Shown piece by piece: positions 1 through 26,143 of a stretch of 37,500 bases of DNA. The DNA comes from Cristatella mucedo (Eukaryota > Bryozoa > Phylactolaemata > Cristatellidae). Numbering within the stretch: position 1 is the stretch's first letter; every line of letters begins with the position of its first letter. The DNA is taken from NCBI GenBank assembly GCA_009760855.2, contig WPIO01000008.1, positions 7,330,001 to 7,367,500 on the forward strand, written 5' to 3'. Both the position numbers and the translations under genes were made by a program. The notes below the pieces were generated by a model, which worked only from the letters and a program-made list of their open reading frames with translations, was not told the origin of the DNA and ran no database searches.

Positions 1-874
1 CACTCGATGGATAGCAGTGTAGGATGCTCCTGTATCAGCGCCGCCCATCCCAATAGGACACTTGGCCTTCAACTTGAACCGTTTTGTGAAGCGGGCCGCT
101 CTCGGCTGCGTAATCCGGTGGACACCGATCGCTCGTAGGGTAGCGGCCTTTTAATTGGAGTTGCAAAATACGTTGCATCGATTGCGGATAAGTAGACCTC
201 CATTAACATATACAGAGTTGATTTTAATTTTTGTGTGCGCTTGGCAATTTTCTTAGGGTTAAGTTTATAAAACTTCCTCGCCGAGGTCGTGGTACGAGTC
301 CTTCAGCAGGTAATATTTTGCTGGCCACTGCAAGCGGGCTGAAAGCCGCTAAAAAAAACTCCTGCTGCTATTAGATCAAAAATGTTTCTGAATCAGGTTC
401 AATTAGCTTTTTACTTTGCTCACTCTGCTCCCTCGAAGCTCGGAGCTTGTTTGGGATGTCGCTCCCAAGCATCATATCGAGTCCTTAGTTATTTGCTTTC
501 AGAGGTCTTTATAAAAGGACATTGTCGTATGTCAGCAAGGCTGCAGTGTCGTTGCACGATTCCCTTGGTCAGATGCATATCACAACGGTGGCAGACAGCA
601 AGAGATCACCTTTGGTTTCACTTTCTTGCAGAAAGAACAAATTATGCAAATCGTCTTGAGAGTATAGCCAATTGCACACACGTCTGAGTTTGTATCGTGA
701 GCTTGAGTGAAAGAAAGTATGAGCTACCGAATCTCTCCTCAAATTAAACTCCGTTGGCTACGAATAACGAATGCGGTCCAGGTCGACTGTAGCCGTGATC
801 TACGCAGACGAGTGAGAGCGAATACGACAGAAGAGCAAAAAAGACACACGCTTTGTTTATAAGTGGCACTTGTT
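1..874. other. No recognisable gene; possible SINE scrap near 278-305
   Basis: I see no gene here. The open frame 382-687 (+) has no family signature. Around 278-305 there is a stretch like the B-box end of the window's SINEs (gaggtcgtgg, tacgagtcc), too short to call. The rest is unique-looking sequence of medium GC. Confidence 0.4.
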
Positions 875-1010
875 AGCCCTGTTTTGACCCAGGGGTAAGG
901 TGTTCGACATTAACGATCAATGTCATGGGCTCAATCCCTGCGGCTATGTAGAGCGCCTGGATAAGAATTATGTTATCGAGCCGCGCTATACAAACGAATT
1001 GTATTTAACT
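875..1010 (+). mobile_element. tRNA-derived SINE
   Basis: An A-box-like stretch (tttgacccaggggtaagg) is followed about 40 bp later by a B-box-like stretch (gggctcaatccc), as in RNA polymerase III promoters of tRNA-derived SINEs. The 3' half carries gagcgcctgg and a matching cgcgctatac, a small hairpin, then an AT-rich end (gaattgtattt). The same layout recurs at 5306-5465 and 24985-25132, so this is a dispersed family. It is not a functional tRNA, as the arms do not pair fully. Confidence 0.7.
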
Positions 1011-3756
1011 TTTTAAACGACAACTCTGTTGGCAAGTACGCGCCGAACGCAGACGACTGCATCGGCCAACGACTTGGACTGCGACGACTTGTCCGCGTCT
1101 GATGAGTGCTGGAGGTCGTGGTGCTGGAGACGCAACACTCCACCTGTCCTGTCCGTCGATACGCCTGAGTTTTGCGTGAGAAAGCTATTATAATATCGGT
1201 AATTATTAATTCTCCATAGGTCTCCATAGGCTCCAGTGAACGAGCCGTGCTACCCGCGCCGAACACGGTAGACGGCTTGATACACGAATCCGTGCTAGGC
1301 TACTGCGTCCAGCTGCACTCGTCAGCCGCCTGCTGTCTGTGCGTGTGCTCCCTTAGACGCCCGTCGATGCCCGACAATCACGCTCTATTAGCTGGCAGGA
1401 GTCGGCGTCGTCAGACTTAGACGCCCAGCGTCCTAGGAGCGACGTCGCTATTAGCAGCTGCTCATGGCGCCGCCGCTAGCAGCCAATCGCGTGGCCTTGA
1501 GAAAAGCTGGTTAATAGCTGATGCAACTAAACTCTGCTGTTTCGCAAAAGCATACTGCTGAGTCCGCTGCATGCACGAGCGAACTACGTCAGCGGAAGTC
1601 GACAAAGGAGATCGGTGGACCCAACCATATACTTCGAGAGTCTCCGGGGCTAAGCCAGGTCCTGACGATCGTGAGCTCTCGCGTGACTTCCTGCTATTGT
1701 TAATCTACTGCCTGCCGTATTGTCGATTCAAACTTAGGGTGTGCGACTGCTCCCACAAATACTCATGCATAACTCGTACAAACTTGGGAACGCTGGGCAC
1801 TGGAAAGCGAACGAAACAATAGGTTAAACAGGAAAACTTGCATTAATGCATTCTTTCCCTTCGAAGATTGGCGGTGTGTGCACGAGTTGGCTCGCGTTAC
1901 CGTGCATTTGCAAATTCTGAGCGGCCTTCTTTCTACGACGGTCACTCCTTCAGCCGTGTATTGGACTGAAAGCCGCCATTGCCAGTCTCTAGGAGCTTGT
2001 TAAAAAAAAAACAGATTTCAAAATACGCGAACAAATTTCGACGGAAGTTACACGATCAGTGGAAGCTTTCAACAGCCTTTCGTCATGTTTAATGCACTGA
2101 GAGTGAGGATGGCCGGCATTTATACAATCCGAGCGGATCCGAAAAGGCGATAGTGAGCTCCCAACGCTCGGGCGCGCAGATGGCGACCTCGGGCGCGGCC
2201 AACCCGGTGATACTTTTAGACAGCTAGCCGCACCGCCACCCTTCAAGGCGACAGAGAGAATCACACCGTCTTAATTATCCCGACCTATCAAAATACAGGC
2301 AACGTGTGCTTAACGCGACGATGCTCAGGTGCTTACAGCAGACAAAATTCCGCGAAGAAGCCGTGCGACGACGCCGGCATTTACGCAGACGAATAGGCGG
2401 CGAACGGCTGAGAAGTCGTTGCCACAACTCGGATCGGCTGCGCCGAACGTTGTCGATGGCGCTCGCATGCGTGGGATTGGCAGCTCCGCTAGAAGAAGAA
2501 GAGAGGGTAGAATAGTGTCCGCGAGGATGGGCGGAAGTCAGACGGAGTGTGCGATGCATGTTCATGGGTCACGTGGCCCTCGAAAAAACCCGAGCTGGCC
2601 GCTAGCCGAAGGCGGCAGCGTGATATATGTAGAACCTGTACATTAAAGAGTTTATAATACAGACCCTCAAATAAACAACACATTTAAAACATAATTTGTT
2701 TAGATAACTTAGGTCCTAAGCTATTGGACCCAGTCATACGTGGCCAGATTGGCTGAGCCGATGAACCGCCCGGCATGGGTCAAGTCAGCCGGGCTCCGGC
2801 CACGCCTGGCTCTCCCACTTCTCCGCGCCGTCTGCGATCTGCGGGTTTCGCTGTCCCGTAATCGCTGGTGCAGTGCATCGTGGGCTCACAGAAGAACCTG
2901 ATGGGGTGATGAAGACGAGCCAGACGAGGAGGATGCGTCCGAGTTCGACCGCGTCGAGGTCGGCGTGGACCTGCACGGCGATGCCGGCGACCAGCCAGGA
3001 GGAGCCGGACGTCCGGATACTTCGGTAGTGCCAGTAGTTTCAATAAATGAAGGACACATATTGAGAAAAATAGCGGTATCAATTCTTCTCCGAGGATTTC
3101 TGTGATTCTATTGAACACTATGTATTATACATGTATAGACTGTACAATGCATCACCGGATCAGAAAAAAACTTATTTTACAGAACAATAGTAACATCCCG
3201 AGGCAGCTGACCCCTAGGGTAGCATTGCCGTTCGGGGAATAAGGGCGCGAGCGCACGCTAAGCTTCGGCTGAGTGGCGTCATGTGCCCCGGCCGCACAGT
3301 TTGGTGGCTAAAACGTCAGCGTCACAAAGTCGGAATGCCTAGTGGCCGGTCATTTTGCTCGCACGACAAACCGCTTTCTCCCGCTTCCTCCTTCTTGGTA
3401 GGTCAGAATAGCCTAACGATCGGCCGAAACCGAACTGCCAAAAGACTGGCTAGGGGTCCAGACAAACTCACTCGATTTGTGAGCCCTTGTAAGCGGTACG
3501 ATCGTTGCTGCACACTCTCTCCTCAACTGCACAATCAGTCAATTTGAGCCAAGTCGGGCGTCTTTTTCGTGCTCTTTGCAATAAAGCTGAGGCTAAAAGT
3601 GGACAACGAAGTCCTAATGCTAAGCAAGGCATGAAGCGCTGCTGCGGTGACCGATACTGTGCTTCATTAGTCCCACGGGCGGCTGTGGCTGCACTACGGT
3701 GCAAGGATCCTAAGCGCTTCTTTCTGTGGCTCGGGTGTCTGATCAAATTCCGGAAG
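1011..3756. other. Long stretch without a recognised gene; GC-rich patches
   Basis: GC-rich, CpG-containing sequence covers about 1020-1500 and 2100-2630, and a sharply GC-rich block covers 2760-3020. Several frames of 60-170 residues are open on either strand, but none shows a family motif or splice-supported exon. Around 2640 there is tgtacattaaagag, then AT-rich sequence ending in acaaca, which resembles an LTR end. No second LTR, primer-binding site or protease/RT sequence was found. Confidence 0.4.
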
Positions 3757-3932
3757 TCTTGCATGCTGATTCGGTGCATGTCACCCCTAACCATGTTATT
3801 CATGCTGTTTATCAAGCACGATATCACTCACCATTCAATCGCGTTTCCCTTTGCGGCAAATGTAAAGCGCCTAGAAAGAGATTGAGTTCTCTGAGGGCGC
3901 TTCATAAAGTATATTATTATTATTATTATAAG
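3757..3932 (+). mobile_element. 5'-truncated LINE 3' end (CR1/L2-type)
   Basis: The segment matches the 3' untranslated end of the LINE at 7593-9118: tgcatgtcacccctaacc, ccatgttattcat, then the terminal hairpin (aaagcgcctag paired with gagggcgctt) and (ATT)n from about 3911. It contains no coding sequence. Heavy 5' truncation with an intact 3' end is typical of LINE insertion by target-primed reverse transcription. Confidence 0.85.
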
Positions 3933-5305
3933 TAGATCAGAGCGAAGGTTCGCTCTTTAATGAAGCTATTGGCAGACCGCTGATACTTCTGGCATCGCCG
4001 GTGTCGAGACTGCGCATGTGCTAAGCCTTACCATACGTGAGCCGTGGATAGGTTCGTCCTCCAAGGCTATGTAGACTTGAACTTTGCAGGGGTCCCAATG
4101 CTACAACCGATGTCCGAAAGCACGCGCGGAAACTAATGAAGGTGTGCTGTATACTCCAAGATCCTGATTGTGTGACGTTTGCTGGAGTCGCCTGCTCATA
4201 TTAAAACAAACAACGAACTAACTAGCGGACCATCTGTTTCTGCCGAGCTGCCCCTGAGGATTAATAATACACGATTGAGTTAATCCTTACGGAGAGTGGC
4301 AGCTACGGATTCTTGGGTGCACCGAACTCCGGCTGCACGTATTGCCTTCAGTCAAGCGCCGACGAGGGGTATTGGGTGCCTGGCTCCTGGTGTGAGTAAG
4401 CCTCAGGCTAGACCTCACGTCGAAGAGCCAACCGCCAGCTGGCTCGCCGAGGCAGCACATGTGCAGCGTTCGCCGGTTTACTGGGCATGCTTGCAGGAAA
4501 GACTGTGCGAGCTGGCTTATGGCGATGCCTTCGCGGTCTCTCTCTCTCTCACACACTCTCTTGCTCGCTCCTCTCCCTTCTCCCCTCCTCTCTCTCTCTC
4601 TCTCGCGCTCACTGTTCGAGCATTCATGCCCTTCCCCCTCCGCGCAATTCAAATGCGTCGTTACCGGGGAGTGAGGAAAGGTACCACCGTCTTTTCAATA
4701 TCGGTCTTCATTGACAGGCTGCCATGTTTATTTATTATTTGCAATCGGAATGGTGATAGATACGCTCGACGGACCGCAGATAGCCAGCCGATCCACTTGC
4801 TATAAACGGTTGCGCCGCGCTTTTAGAGAGCCGGTTGGAACGTTCCAGAGGCGTTGTCTTCTCGTCGAAGGACGGTGGCAGCGATGAGGCAGGACTGACC
4901 TGGTAGGGCTACGCAGGCGCTGCTGGGGGGACGGAGTCTGCATCTCCTTGGGGGCATCTTCTTTCTGCCAAGCCTTACATTATAAATCGCGTAAGCCTGG
5001 CAAAAAGGAGATGACCCACGGGTGAAGGGCGACAGAAGGCTGCGACGCTCCAGCCGCTAGACTAAAGCCGCCTCCATCGCTCCTGCGCCCCCACCGCGCG
5101 CTACTCTACCTAACAGCGCGCGGCGCTTGCACTTTCGCGCTAACTCCGTACCGACCTTCGCGACGGATGCGCAGCTTCATCGGCTCAAATCTCAACGGCT
5201 TGAGGGACTGGGGGCTGGGCTAAAACCAGCCAGCCATAGGTCTGGTAGAAAGAGCGAGGCTGAGCTGCCCCAACTAAAATTACGTCATTAAAGAATCCTT
5301 CGCCT
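3933..5305. other. No recognised gene; low-complexity CT tract inside
   Basis: I found no protein family match or convincing exon. Open frames at 4287-4805 on both strands overlap a CT-rich low-complexity tract and look fortuitous. GC-rich sequence at 4830-5200 has no identifiable features. Confidence 0.4.
4537..4610. repeat. CT-rich low-complexity tract
   Basis: An imperfect polypyrimidine run on the + strand with (CT)n at both ends and CTCC/CTTC interruptions. It explains the serine/leucine- or arginine/glutamate-rich frames that cross it. Confidence 0.85.
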
Positions 5306-5465
5306 GAAATAAATAAATAAAATAAATATAATTCATCTGTATAATGCCATAAGAGAACTTAATCTCTATTCAGGCGCTTCACATATGCCACGGGGCTCGA
5401 GCCCACGACCTCGGCCAGACCTTCGTCGGGGGCGAGCACCCAAACCACTGGGCCACACCAGTGCA
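5306..5465 (-). mobile_element. tRNA-derived SINE with LINE-like 3' hairpin
   Basis: Read on the minus strand, it starts with a good A box (gtggcccagtggtttgg) and about 40 bp later a good B box (gtgggctcgagcccc), then catatgtgaagcgcctgaat, agagattaagttctctta and a TTTA/TTTTA tail. The gcgcct, agagattaagttctct hairpin closely resembles the terminal hairpin of the LINE family in this window (gcgcctagaaagagatt, aagttctctgagggcgc). It is the best-preserved SINE here. Confidence 0.85.
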
Positions 5466-5904
5466 CCCTTTAGCAAGCAACCTCCTCCCTCCTTGGGGGT
5501 GGGGACCCGATAGTCCTTTTCAGATGGCCGCCGAGCATCGAGGGAGGGCTACCGCGCTCAAGAGAGCGGTTCCAGACGTTGTCGGATGGCGCGCCTTTGA
5601 CACGAAGATTATTTCTTCCCCGAGAATTAACCATTTTTTTCTCGCGGATGGATCCAAAAAAACGACGATAGCACGGCGCACGTTCCGGGCTATTCACAAA
5701 AGAGCTGTCATTAAAGAGGGAAGTCGATTCTTTTTTTATAAGTTGTGAGTAGATAAATTTCTTTTAACGCAGGTCTAAAGAGGCCTGCAAAACGCCACGC
5801 CTTCGGCACGAAACTTAGGATTGTTCTAATTGGGGTGCTTGCATATTTTCAGAAGGCTTCCGCGAAGCGCGCCGTCTGTGCTAAGCTTCAGGCTTCTCTC
5901 ATAT

Positions 5905-5966
5905 GGAGAGCGGCACATATTTATTTTGTGGATAGGGAGAGCGGCACATATTGATTTTTTGTAGGA
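5905..5966. repeat. Tandem duplication, 31-bp unit, two copies
   Basis: The phrase ggagagcggcacatatt occurs at 5905 and 5936, each followed by an AT-rich stretch (tattttgtgg, gattttttgt). The copies differ at a few positions, so the duplication is not recent. Confidence 0.85.
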
Positions 5967-6800
5967 GCCGAAGGTTTTCTGAGAGACGCGCCTTCGATGG
6001 GTCGTTAAACCTGCGGGCCTGGCAGCCTTCAGGCTATGATGAGATGCCAGAGTTTCGTTTTAAAGGCGCTAGAAAAGCTTTCGAGCGTCGCTCTCAGGGG
6101 CAAATATCAAGACTTTCCTCCCCAAATAGGTTGAAATTTTTTAGAGCTTGAAAAGTCCGTGCTTCTTCGGCGGACAGAACCGCGGTATCCCTCCAGTTAA
6201 AGCTATAAAAAGAAGCTCAACTACTTTTCTGAAGAGTGGCTTACGGCGCTCACCAGTTGGAACACCTATGACGCAATGCTTCGCGGTCTGTCTTCAGAGG
6301 GGCTATTGGCGCTAGAGTTCAACGAACATTTCATGCGCTGTCCTTTCGTAGCTTTAGTTCCAAGTCGACCTCGACCGTCGAGCTTTGGAGTTGCTTGAAA
6401 GTTCAACTTTTCAGGTGAGCTCTTTGCGTTACCGAATGTCGACGACGACCGAGGCGTATTAACCGCAGCAAACCACCTGAGAATGTTATCCTCAGCCACG
6501 TCACTCCTGCCGCTCAAGAATGGGACCGCAGCTGCAGAAAAAGAGTAAAACAATATTTTTGAAAGCACGCAACGCTTATGATTACATCCTTTCCCGTGAC
6601 GGGAAGTCGTTGCTGATTCGCTGGCCGGCGATGACTAATGCGAGGAGAGCCATCGAAATTCACCTATGCAGAATTCGTCCGAAAAATGCGCTCAGTTGAA
6701 ATTGAAAATTTAATTGATTTCCTAAAATAATGAAAGGCAGTTTAAGTTTCGATTTGCATAGGCTGCAGAAAGTATAATTATCTGAGACAAACGTTGCACT

Positions 6801-7240
6801 TTAGAAGCTCAACAAAAGCGCAACCTCCGTCAAACGACTGAGATGGAAGCCGTCGCGCTCGCTTAACTAATGCGAGAACTTCGTCAAATTCATCGGCGAC
6901 AAGAGACAAAAAAGAAGCCAATGAGCGCCGCGAATTAGAAGCTCAACAAATACGGGACTTTCGGCAAAAACCTTACCTACAAGAGACTGAAGACGAAGCC
7001 ACGCATTCGTTTTCGAACAATGACTCTCAGCTTTGATAGGGATGAATTTCGATAGAAAAAAAGCCAAGCGTGCCAAATATACGCGCCACAATCGCATGCG
7101 GCAGTGTGAGAGGCAGACGACGGAGAAAGCGTTTCAGCGTCGCACTTTAAAAACTCAACGAAAATGCCACTTCCGTCAAACGCAGCAACGAGCGGCGGAA
7201 GCTAATGAGCTACGCTTCGATATTCTACCCACGCACATCC
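6801..7240 (+). pseudogene. Decayed arginine/glutamine-rich coding repeats
   Basis: Three in-sequence copies of a peptide of the form LEAQQxRxxRQ occur at 6801, 6935 and 7147 (LEAQQKRNLRQ, LEAQQIRDFRQ, LKTQRKCHFRQ), followed by QRAAEANELR. Stops and frame changes separate them. Such R/E/Q-rich repeats are found at the N-terminal side of some Helitron-type and other large transposon proteins, but no helicase or Rep motif is visible, so the assignment is only a suggestion. Confidence 0.35.
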
Positions 7241-7384
7241 GACTTCGCAAATCCCTCTACATCCCGCGATTATTCACAAATCTTTGCTAGTGCACTAAAT
7301 CAAGATTAGCCTATTCAGAAATCTTATTTACACAGCGTAGAAAAGCATTAGTGGCCATCACCTCGATTGCAGCGGGCAATGCAG

Positions 7385-7455
7385 AATTGCATGCTGCAGT
7401 ATTCGAACTCACGACCTGGGTATTGGTGAGTGTGAGCGCCTAACGCCGAGGCTAA
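7385..7455 (-). mobile_element. tRNA-like SINE fragment
   Basis: On the minus strand the sequence reads tagcctcggcgttaggcgct (A-box side), then caggtcgtgagttcgaatac (B-box side, close to GGTTCGAATCC), about 40 bp apart. The 3' half does not show the hairpin of the other SINEs, so it may belong to another subfamily or be truncated. Confidence 0.55.
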
Positions 7456-7592
7456 GAACCAAAATAAGGTGAGGCTAAATGGGCGGTATGTCTTGAGCCT
7501 TAAGCTCCCTCAGACGCAAGCCCGACACACACAATGCGGGCAAGACGCAGGGACTACCGTGCTTAAAAGTCAAGTGAATACAATACAAAAGT

Positions 7593-9118
7593 AGACCAGC
7601 TGAACTCGTATATCGAAACCTCACACCTTGCTAGTAAGTTCCAGTCTGGCTTTAGAGCTAATCACTCCACAGAGTCAGCATTGCTTCGGGTATACAACGA
7701 CCTACTTAGGAATGCAGACATGGGTAGAGTGTCTCTTCTTGTTTTGCTCGATCTTTCGGCAGCTTTTGATACCATCGATCACAAAGTACTTCTAGAGCGC
7801 CTCTCATCTCGCCTGGGCATCACTGGCACTGCTCTGCAGTGGTTCAGGTCCTATCTCAGTGGGAGACTCCAGAGTGTTGACGTGAATGGACAAAGATCAT
7901 CTGAAGTACCTCTAAAATATGGAGTACCTCAGGGCTCTGTGCTAGGTCCGGTCCTTTTCACCGTTTATACTCTCCCTCTCGCTGATGTGATTGCCAAGCA
8001 CAATCTAGGCTTTCACTTCTATGCGGATGACACTCAGTTGTACCTTTGCTTTGATCCCTCCCAGCCTTCGAGCACCTCAAATTCTCTCAACTCACTTGCT
8101 GCATGCATTGATGACATCCGATCATGGATGGCAGCAAATTTTCTAAAACTAAACGATGATAAAACTAACTTACTAGTTATGGGCAAACCCAGTGTTATTC
8201 AGAAATTGGAAAGGCTGACTTTCAAAATTGGCTCTGCCAGCATATCTCCAGTTGCATCAGCTCGAAATCTAGGTGTCATATTCCAAAGCGACCTCTCGTT
8301 AGACGACCACATCAGCTCCACAGTCAAATCAGCCTATTTTCAGCTTCATAACATTGCTAAAATTAGGGCTTGTTTAGATAAGGATACCACGTCCAAGTTG
8401 GTCCATGCATTCGTGACATCTCGTCTCGACTTCTGCAACTCACTGCTTACTGGCCTACCAGCATGTGCGATCAGGCGATTGCAGCTGGTGCAAAACTCTG
8501 CAGCTAGGCTTGTCTGTCGTGAGCGTCGCAGTTGCCACATTACTCCACTTCTCGCCGACCTGCACTGGTTACCAGTCAAGCAACGGATTGACTTCAAGGT
8601 TTTGTCGCTCACTTTTAGGTCTCTTCATTCTATGGCTCCAGCCTATCTTTCAGATATACTACCCCATCAGGCAAAGCATCGTACCACTCGCTTTTCGGAA
8701 TCCAACAGTCTAGAAATACCTCGTACAAACCTTAAACCCTTTGGAGACCATGCATTTAGCTCGTATGCTCCCACAGCCTGGAACTCCCTCCCGACCTGCA
8801 TCAGAACATCCCCTGACCTGACCACATTTAAAAGAAACTTAAAAACATACCTATTTAGGACAGCATTTAGTGGGTCCTTGTGATTCGTCCTCGATGTGCT
8901 TATGCGTGCTGACACTGTTCATGCTGCCACTAACCACATTTGCATGCTGACCCAGTGCATGTAACCCCTAACCATGTTATTCATTTTGTTTGTTTTTCAA
9001 GCATGATTTTACTTACTATTCTATTGCGTATCACTTTGCAGCAAATGTAAAGCGCCTAGAAAGAGATTAAGTTCTCTGAGGGCGCTTTATCAAGTGCAAT
9101 ATTATTATTATTATTATA
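7593..9118 (+). mobile_element. 5'-truncated CR1/L2-type LINE (copy A)
   Basis: The element begins abruptly inside the reverse transcriptase coding region and runs through the ORF2 stop at 8883, a 3' UTR of about 230 bp and the terminal hairpin (aaagcgcctag, gagggcgctt) into (ATT)n. It aligns base for base with the minus-strand copy at 33621-36893 over its length, with scattered differences. No clear target-site duplication is seen, which is common in this clade. Confidence 0.93.
7594..8883 (+). pseudogene. LINE ORF2 C-terminal part: reverse transcriptase (copy A)
   Basis: An open frame of about 430 codons continues from the truncation point to the natural stop. It has RT motif A LDLSAAFDTIDH, motif B YGVPQGSVLGP and the catalytic YADD in FYADDTQLY, followed by the thumb and the C-terminal LHWLPVKQRIDFK region shared by CR1/L2 proteins. 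The endonuclease and RT fingers are lost by 5' truncation, so it cannot move on its own. The whole remaining frame is open, which suggests a young insertion. There is no real start codon: the first codon of the longer frame is TTG in the middle of ESALLRVYN. Confidence 0.9.
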
Positions 9119-9980
9119 CATAGCGCCTCTATCGGCTTGCCGGCATAGTAATGTTTTTTTTCCAGGCGGGACTATCACTTTTGTTTTAGACGGTGTCCGA
9201 AAGGCTGCTAGGGCAACGCGCCTTCGGCGCTAGCGTTCACTTTCGGTTTCTAGAGGGGCTACCTTTTAAAACACGGGCCGTATGTTTTTAATTGCTCAAC
9301 AGGATGCTTTTTTTCGACAGCTTCAAAGAAACCTGCCTCCGTTTCGCAGCCACAGATTTTGCAAATATTGGCACGGATTTCTTTTTGGTACATCGCAAGA
9401 GGCTTCCTGGTAGCTCATCTTTGACACGGAGCTAACGGCTTTCCAAAACGTTTCAGAGTTAAATTAACAGTTCAGGTGACTAGTTTTAAAGGTAACGTAA
9501 GTTTATAGCTGCTGCAGTTGAATGATCCAACTATTGATACGAGTCACCACACGCTGCAGATTGATTTCCAACTTGACGTTAGTCAAGCTGTTCTGCTCCG
9601 GTCCTGTACAGTCATACTTGAAGACTAAATATACTTCAGCGTAATTTCCTATAAGCTGATTTCGCAAAGCGTCTCCAGCAGACACAAAAATCTTTTACTA
9701 AAAACTTCACATAGAACACAAGTAGTTTTTTTAATAGCTCTGAACTTCTTGCTATCTCCTGCCTCATCAAGCTTTTGTTTAGTTTCATTTCACATTGGCT
9801 TTCGGCTTCGCCGTCATAGAGCGACTAAAGCTATGAAGACTGCACGGTTATTTTACACTCTTAAGTGAACCGATTGACTACCCACTAACTGCAGAACTTT
9901 CTTAGGACTTTTAAGTTAGATAATGCACTAATACATTTTGAATAAACCTGAAAAGTTTCGCTACCCCTGCACAAGACAGT
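9119..9980. other. No recognised gene
   Basis: The stretch may continue the unknown element that flanks the LINE on its left (shared word cgcgccttcgg at 9216-9226). A 61-codon frame at 9503-9685 on the minus strand (containing YAEVYLVFKYDCTGP) reads like protein but has no clear splice acceptor or family match. Confidence 0.35.
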
Positions 9981-10257
9981 AAACACCTATTTAGGACAGC
10001 ATTTAGTGGGTCCCTGTGATTCGTCCTTGATGTGCTTATGCGTGCTCACACTGTGCATGCTGCCACTAACTACATTTGCAAGCTGACCCTGTGCATGTCA
10101 CCCCTAACCATGTTATTCATTTTGTTTGTTTATCAAGCATGATATTAACTCACCATTCAATTGCATTTCCCTTTGCAGCAAATGTAAAGCGCCTAGAGAG
10201 AGATTTGAATTCTCTGAGGGCGCTTTATCAAGAGCCTTATTATTATTATTATAACAA
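9981..10257 (+). mobile_element. LINE 3' end, 5'-truncated (copy C)
   Basis: It starts in the last codons of ORF2 (acctatttaggacagcattt) and runs through the 3' UTR and terminal hairpin to (ATT)n at about 10238. It is close to copy A with a few substitutions. Confidence 0.9.
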
Positions 10258-11201
10258 CTCTATATGATCACAGGGGGCTCGTTTTGTCACATGATGCCAG
10301 AAGGCTAGCATCTCTTTTAAGGCAACTGACTTCTGGCTCGAGAAAAGCTATGTGCAGTCCGGTTTCCACCGAAAAACAATCTCAGGTGTTCTGAACTTTC
10401 TCGCTGGTCGTGAAGAAACTTGTCCTAAATCGTTTGCCCACATTCAAAAGCCAATAGAAATGCTACCCCTGCAACGTGGCTTACGAGAACTAGTTGACTC
10501 TCGGCACTAAAAAGTCAAGGAAAGCCTGAAAGAACATTACAACTATGGCCAGATGTCATTTTCCCGATTATTGCTCACATTTTCAGCGGACACAACGCAG
10601 TGTCTCGTCCCACCTTTTAGATGATTTACAAGTTCCAACAAGTTTATCGTGTCAAGCAAAATTCTGGCACAGAAAGCTCAAGTGATTCAACCATCATTAG
10701 CATGAAAAATCGGCAAAAAAATAAACAGATCCTGGTACATAAGCTTTCAAAAACAAATCTATCCACGAACCCAGATTAAAACATCCAGGGTAGATGCCAA
10801 TCAGCTACTCACACAATGTTGAGTCAGCATAAATTCATATTTGCATATTTAGTCACCTGCCTTGGTACTGGCAGTATGCAGGTTATTCCTGCTTTCGATG
10901 TCTTGTCAAAACACGAAGTCACAACAATCGCAAGACCTATGGGAGACAATTGGGCACATTGCTGACGAGAATGGTGGCACATAATGTATTGCAAGCCAAG
11001 CACAATGCTGAATGCAGATACTTCGGGTCAACTATGCACAGCTGTAAGAAGAGCCGGAAAAGCATACATCTTTGTAGCTGAGCTCAACGTGCACTGGTAA
11101 TGAGAGTTGTTAAGAGCAGCCCTAAAAAGGCCTTCCAACCGACACTGTTCGTCGTCAGGAGAAACCGACAAACAACGAACAGTAGTAGCAGCATCTGCAT
11201 A
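10258..11201. other. 3' flank of SPOUT1, no gene seen
   Basis: It should contain the 3' UTR of the SPOUT1 gene on the minus strand. No canonical AATAAA on that strand could be picked out with confidence. I see no other feature. Confidence 0.4.

Positions 11202-26143
<14,942 letters not shown>

Larger units (their letters stand above)
5466..7384. other. No intact gene; decayed coding-like repeats at 6800-7240
   Basis: No host gene is recognised. Short recurring GC-rich words (gcgccttcg, ccttcggc) occur at 5800-6000 and again at 9210-9230, so the LINE at 7593-9118 may have inserted into an older unknown element spanning both sides (inference). A 31-bp tandem duplication and arginine/glutamine-rich repeats are listed separately. 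Confidence 0.35.

Noticed and set aside
875-1010. Functional tRNA gene.
   Set aside because: The A- and B-box-like stretches are imperfect, acceptor and anticodon arms do not pair, and a repeat-type 3' part follows. It is a SINE.
2100-2690. Solo LTR suggested by tgtacattaaagag and a terminal acaaca.
   Set aside because: No partner LTR, target duplication, primer-binding site or pol sequence is visible. The resemblance is only superficial.
7681-8883. A host protein-coding gene of 400 residues.
   Set aside because: The motifs (AFDTIDH, YADD, GVPQGS) and the repeated copies show that it is LINE reverse transcriptase, and its apparent start is a TTG inside a conserved stretch.
9503-9685. Minus-strand frame with YAEVYLVFKYDCTGP as a host exon.
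   Set aside because: It reads like protein, but I recognise no family, the acceptor has a poor pyrimidine tract and no neighbouring exon was found.
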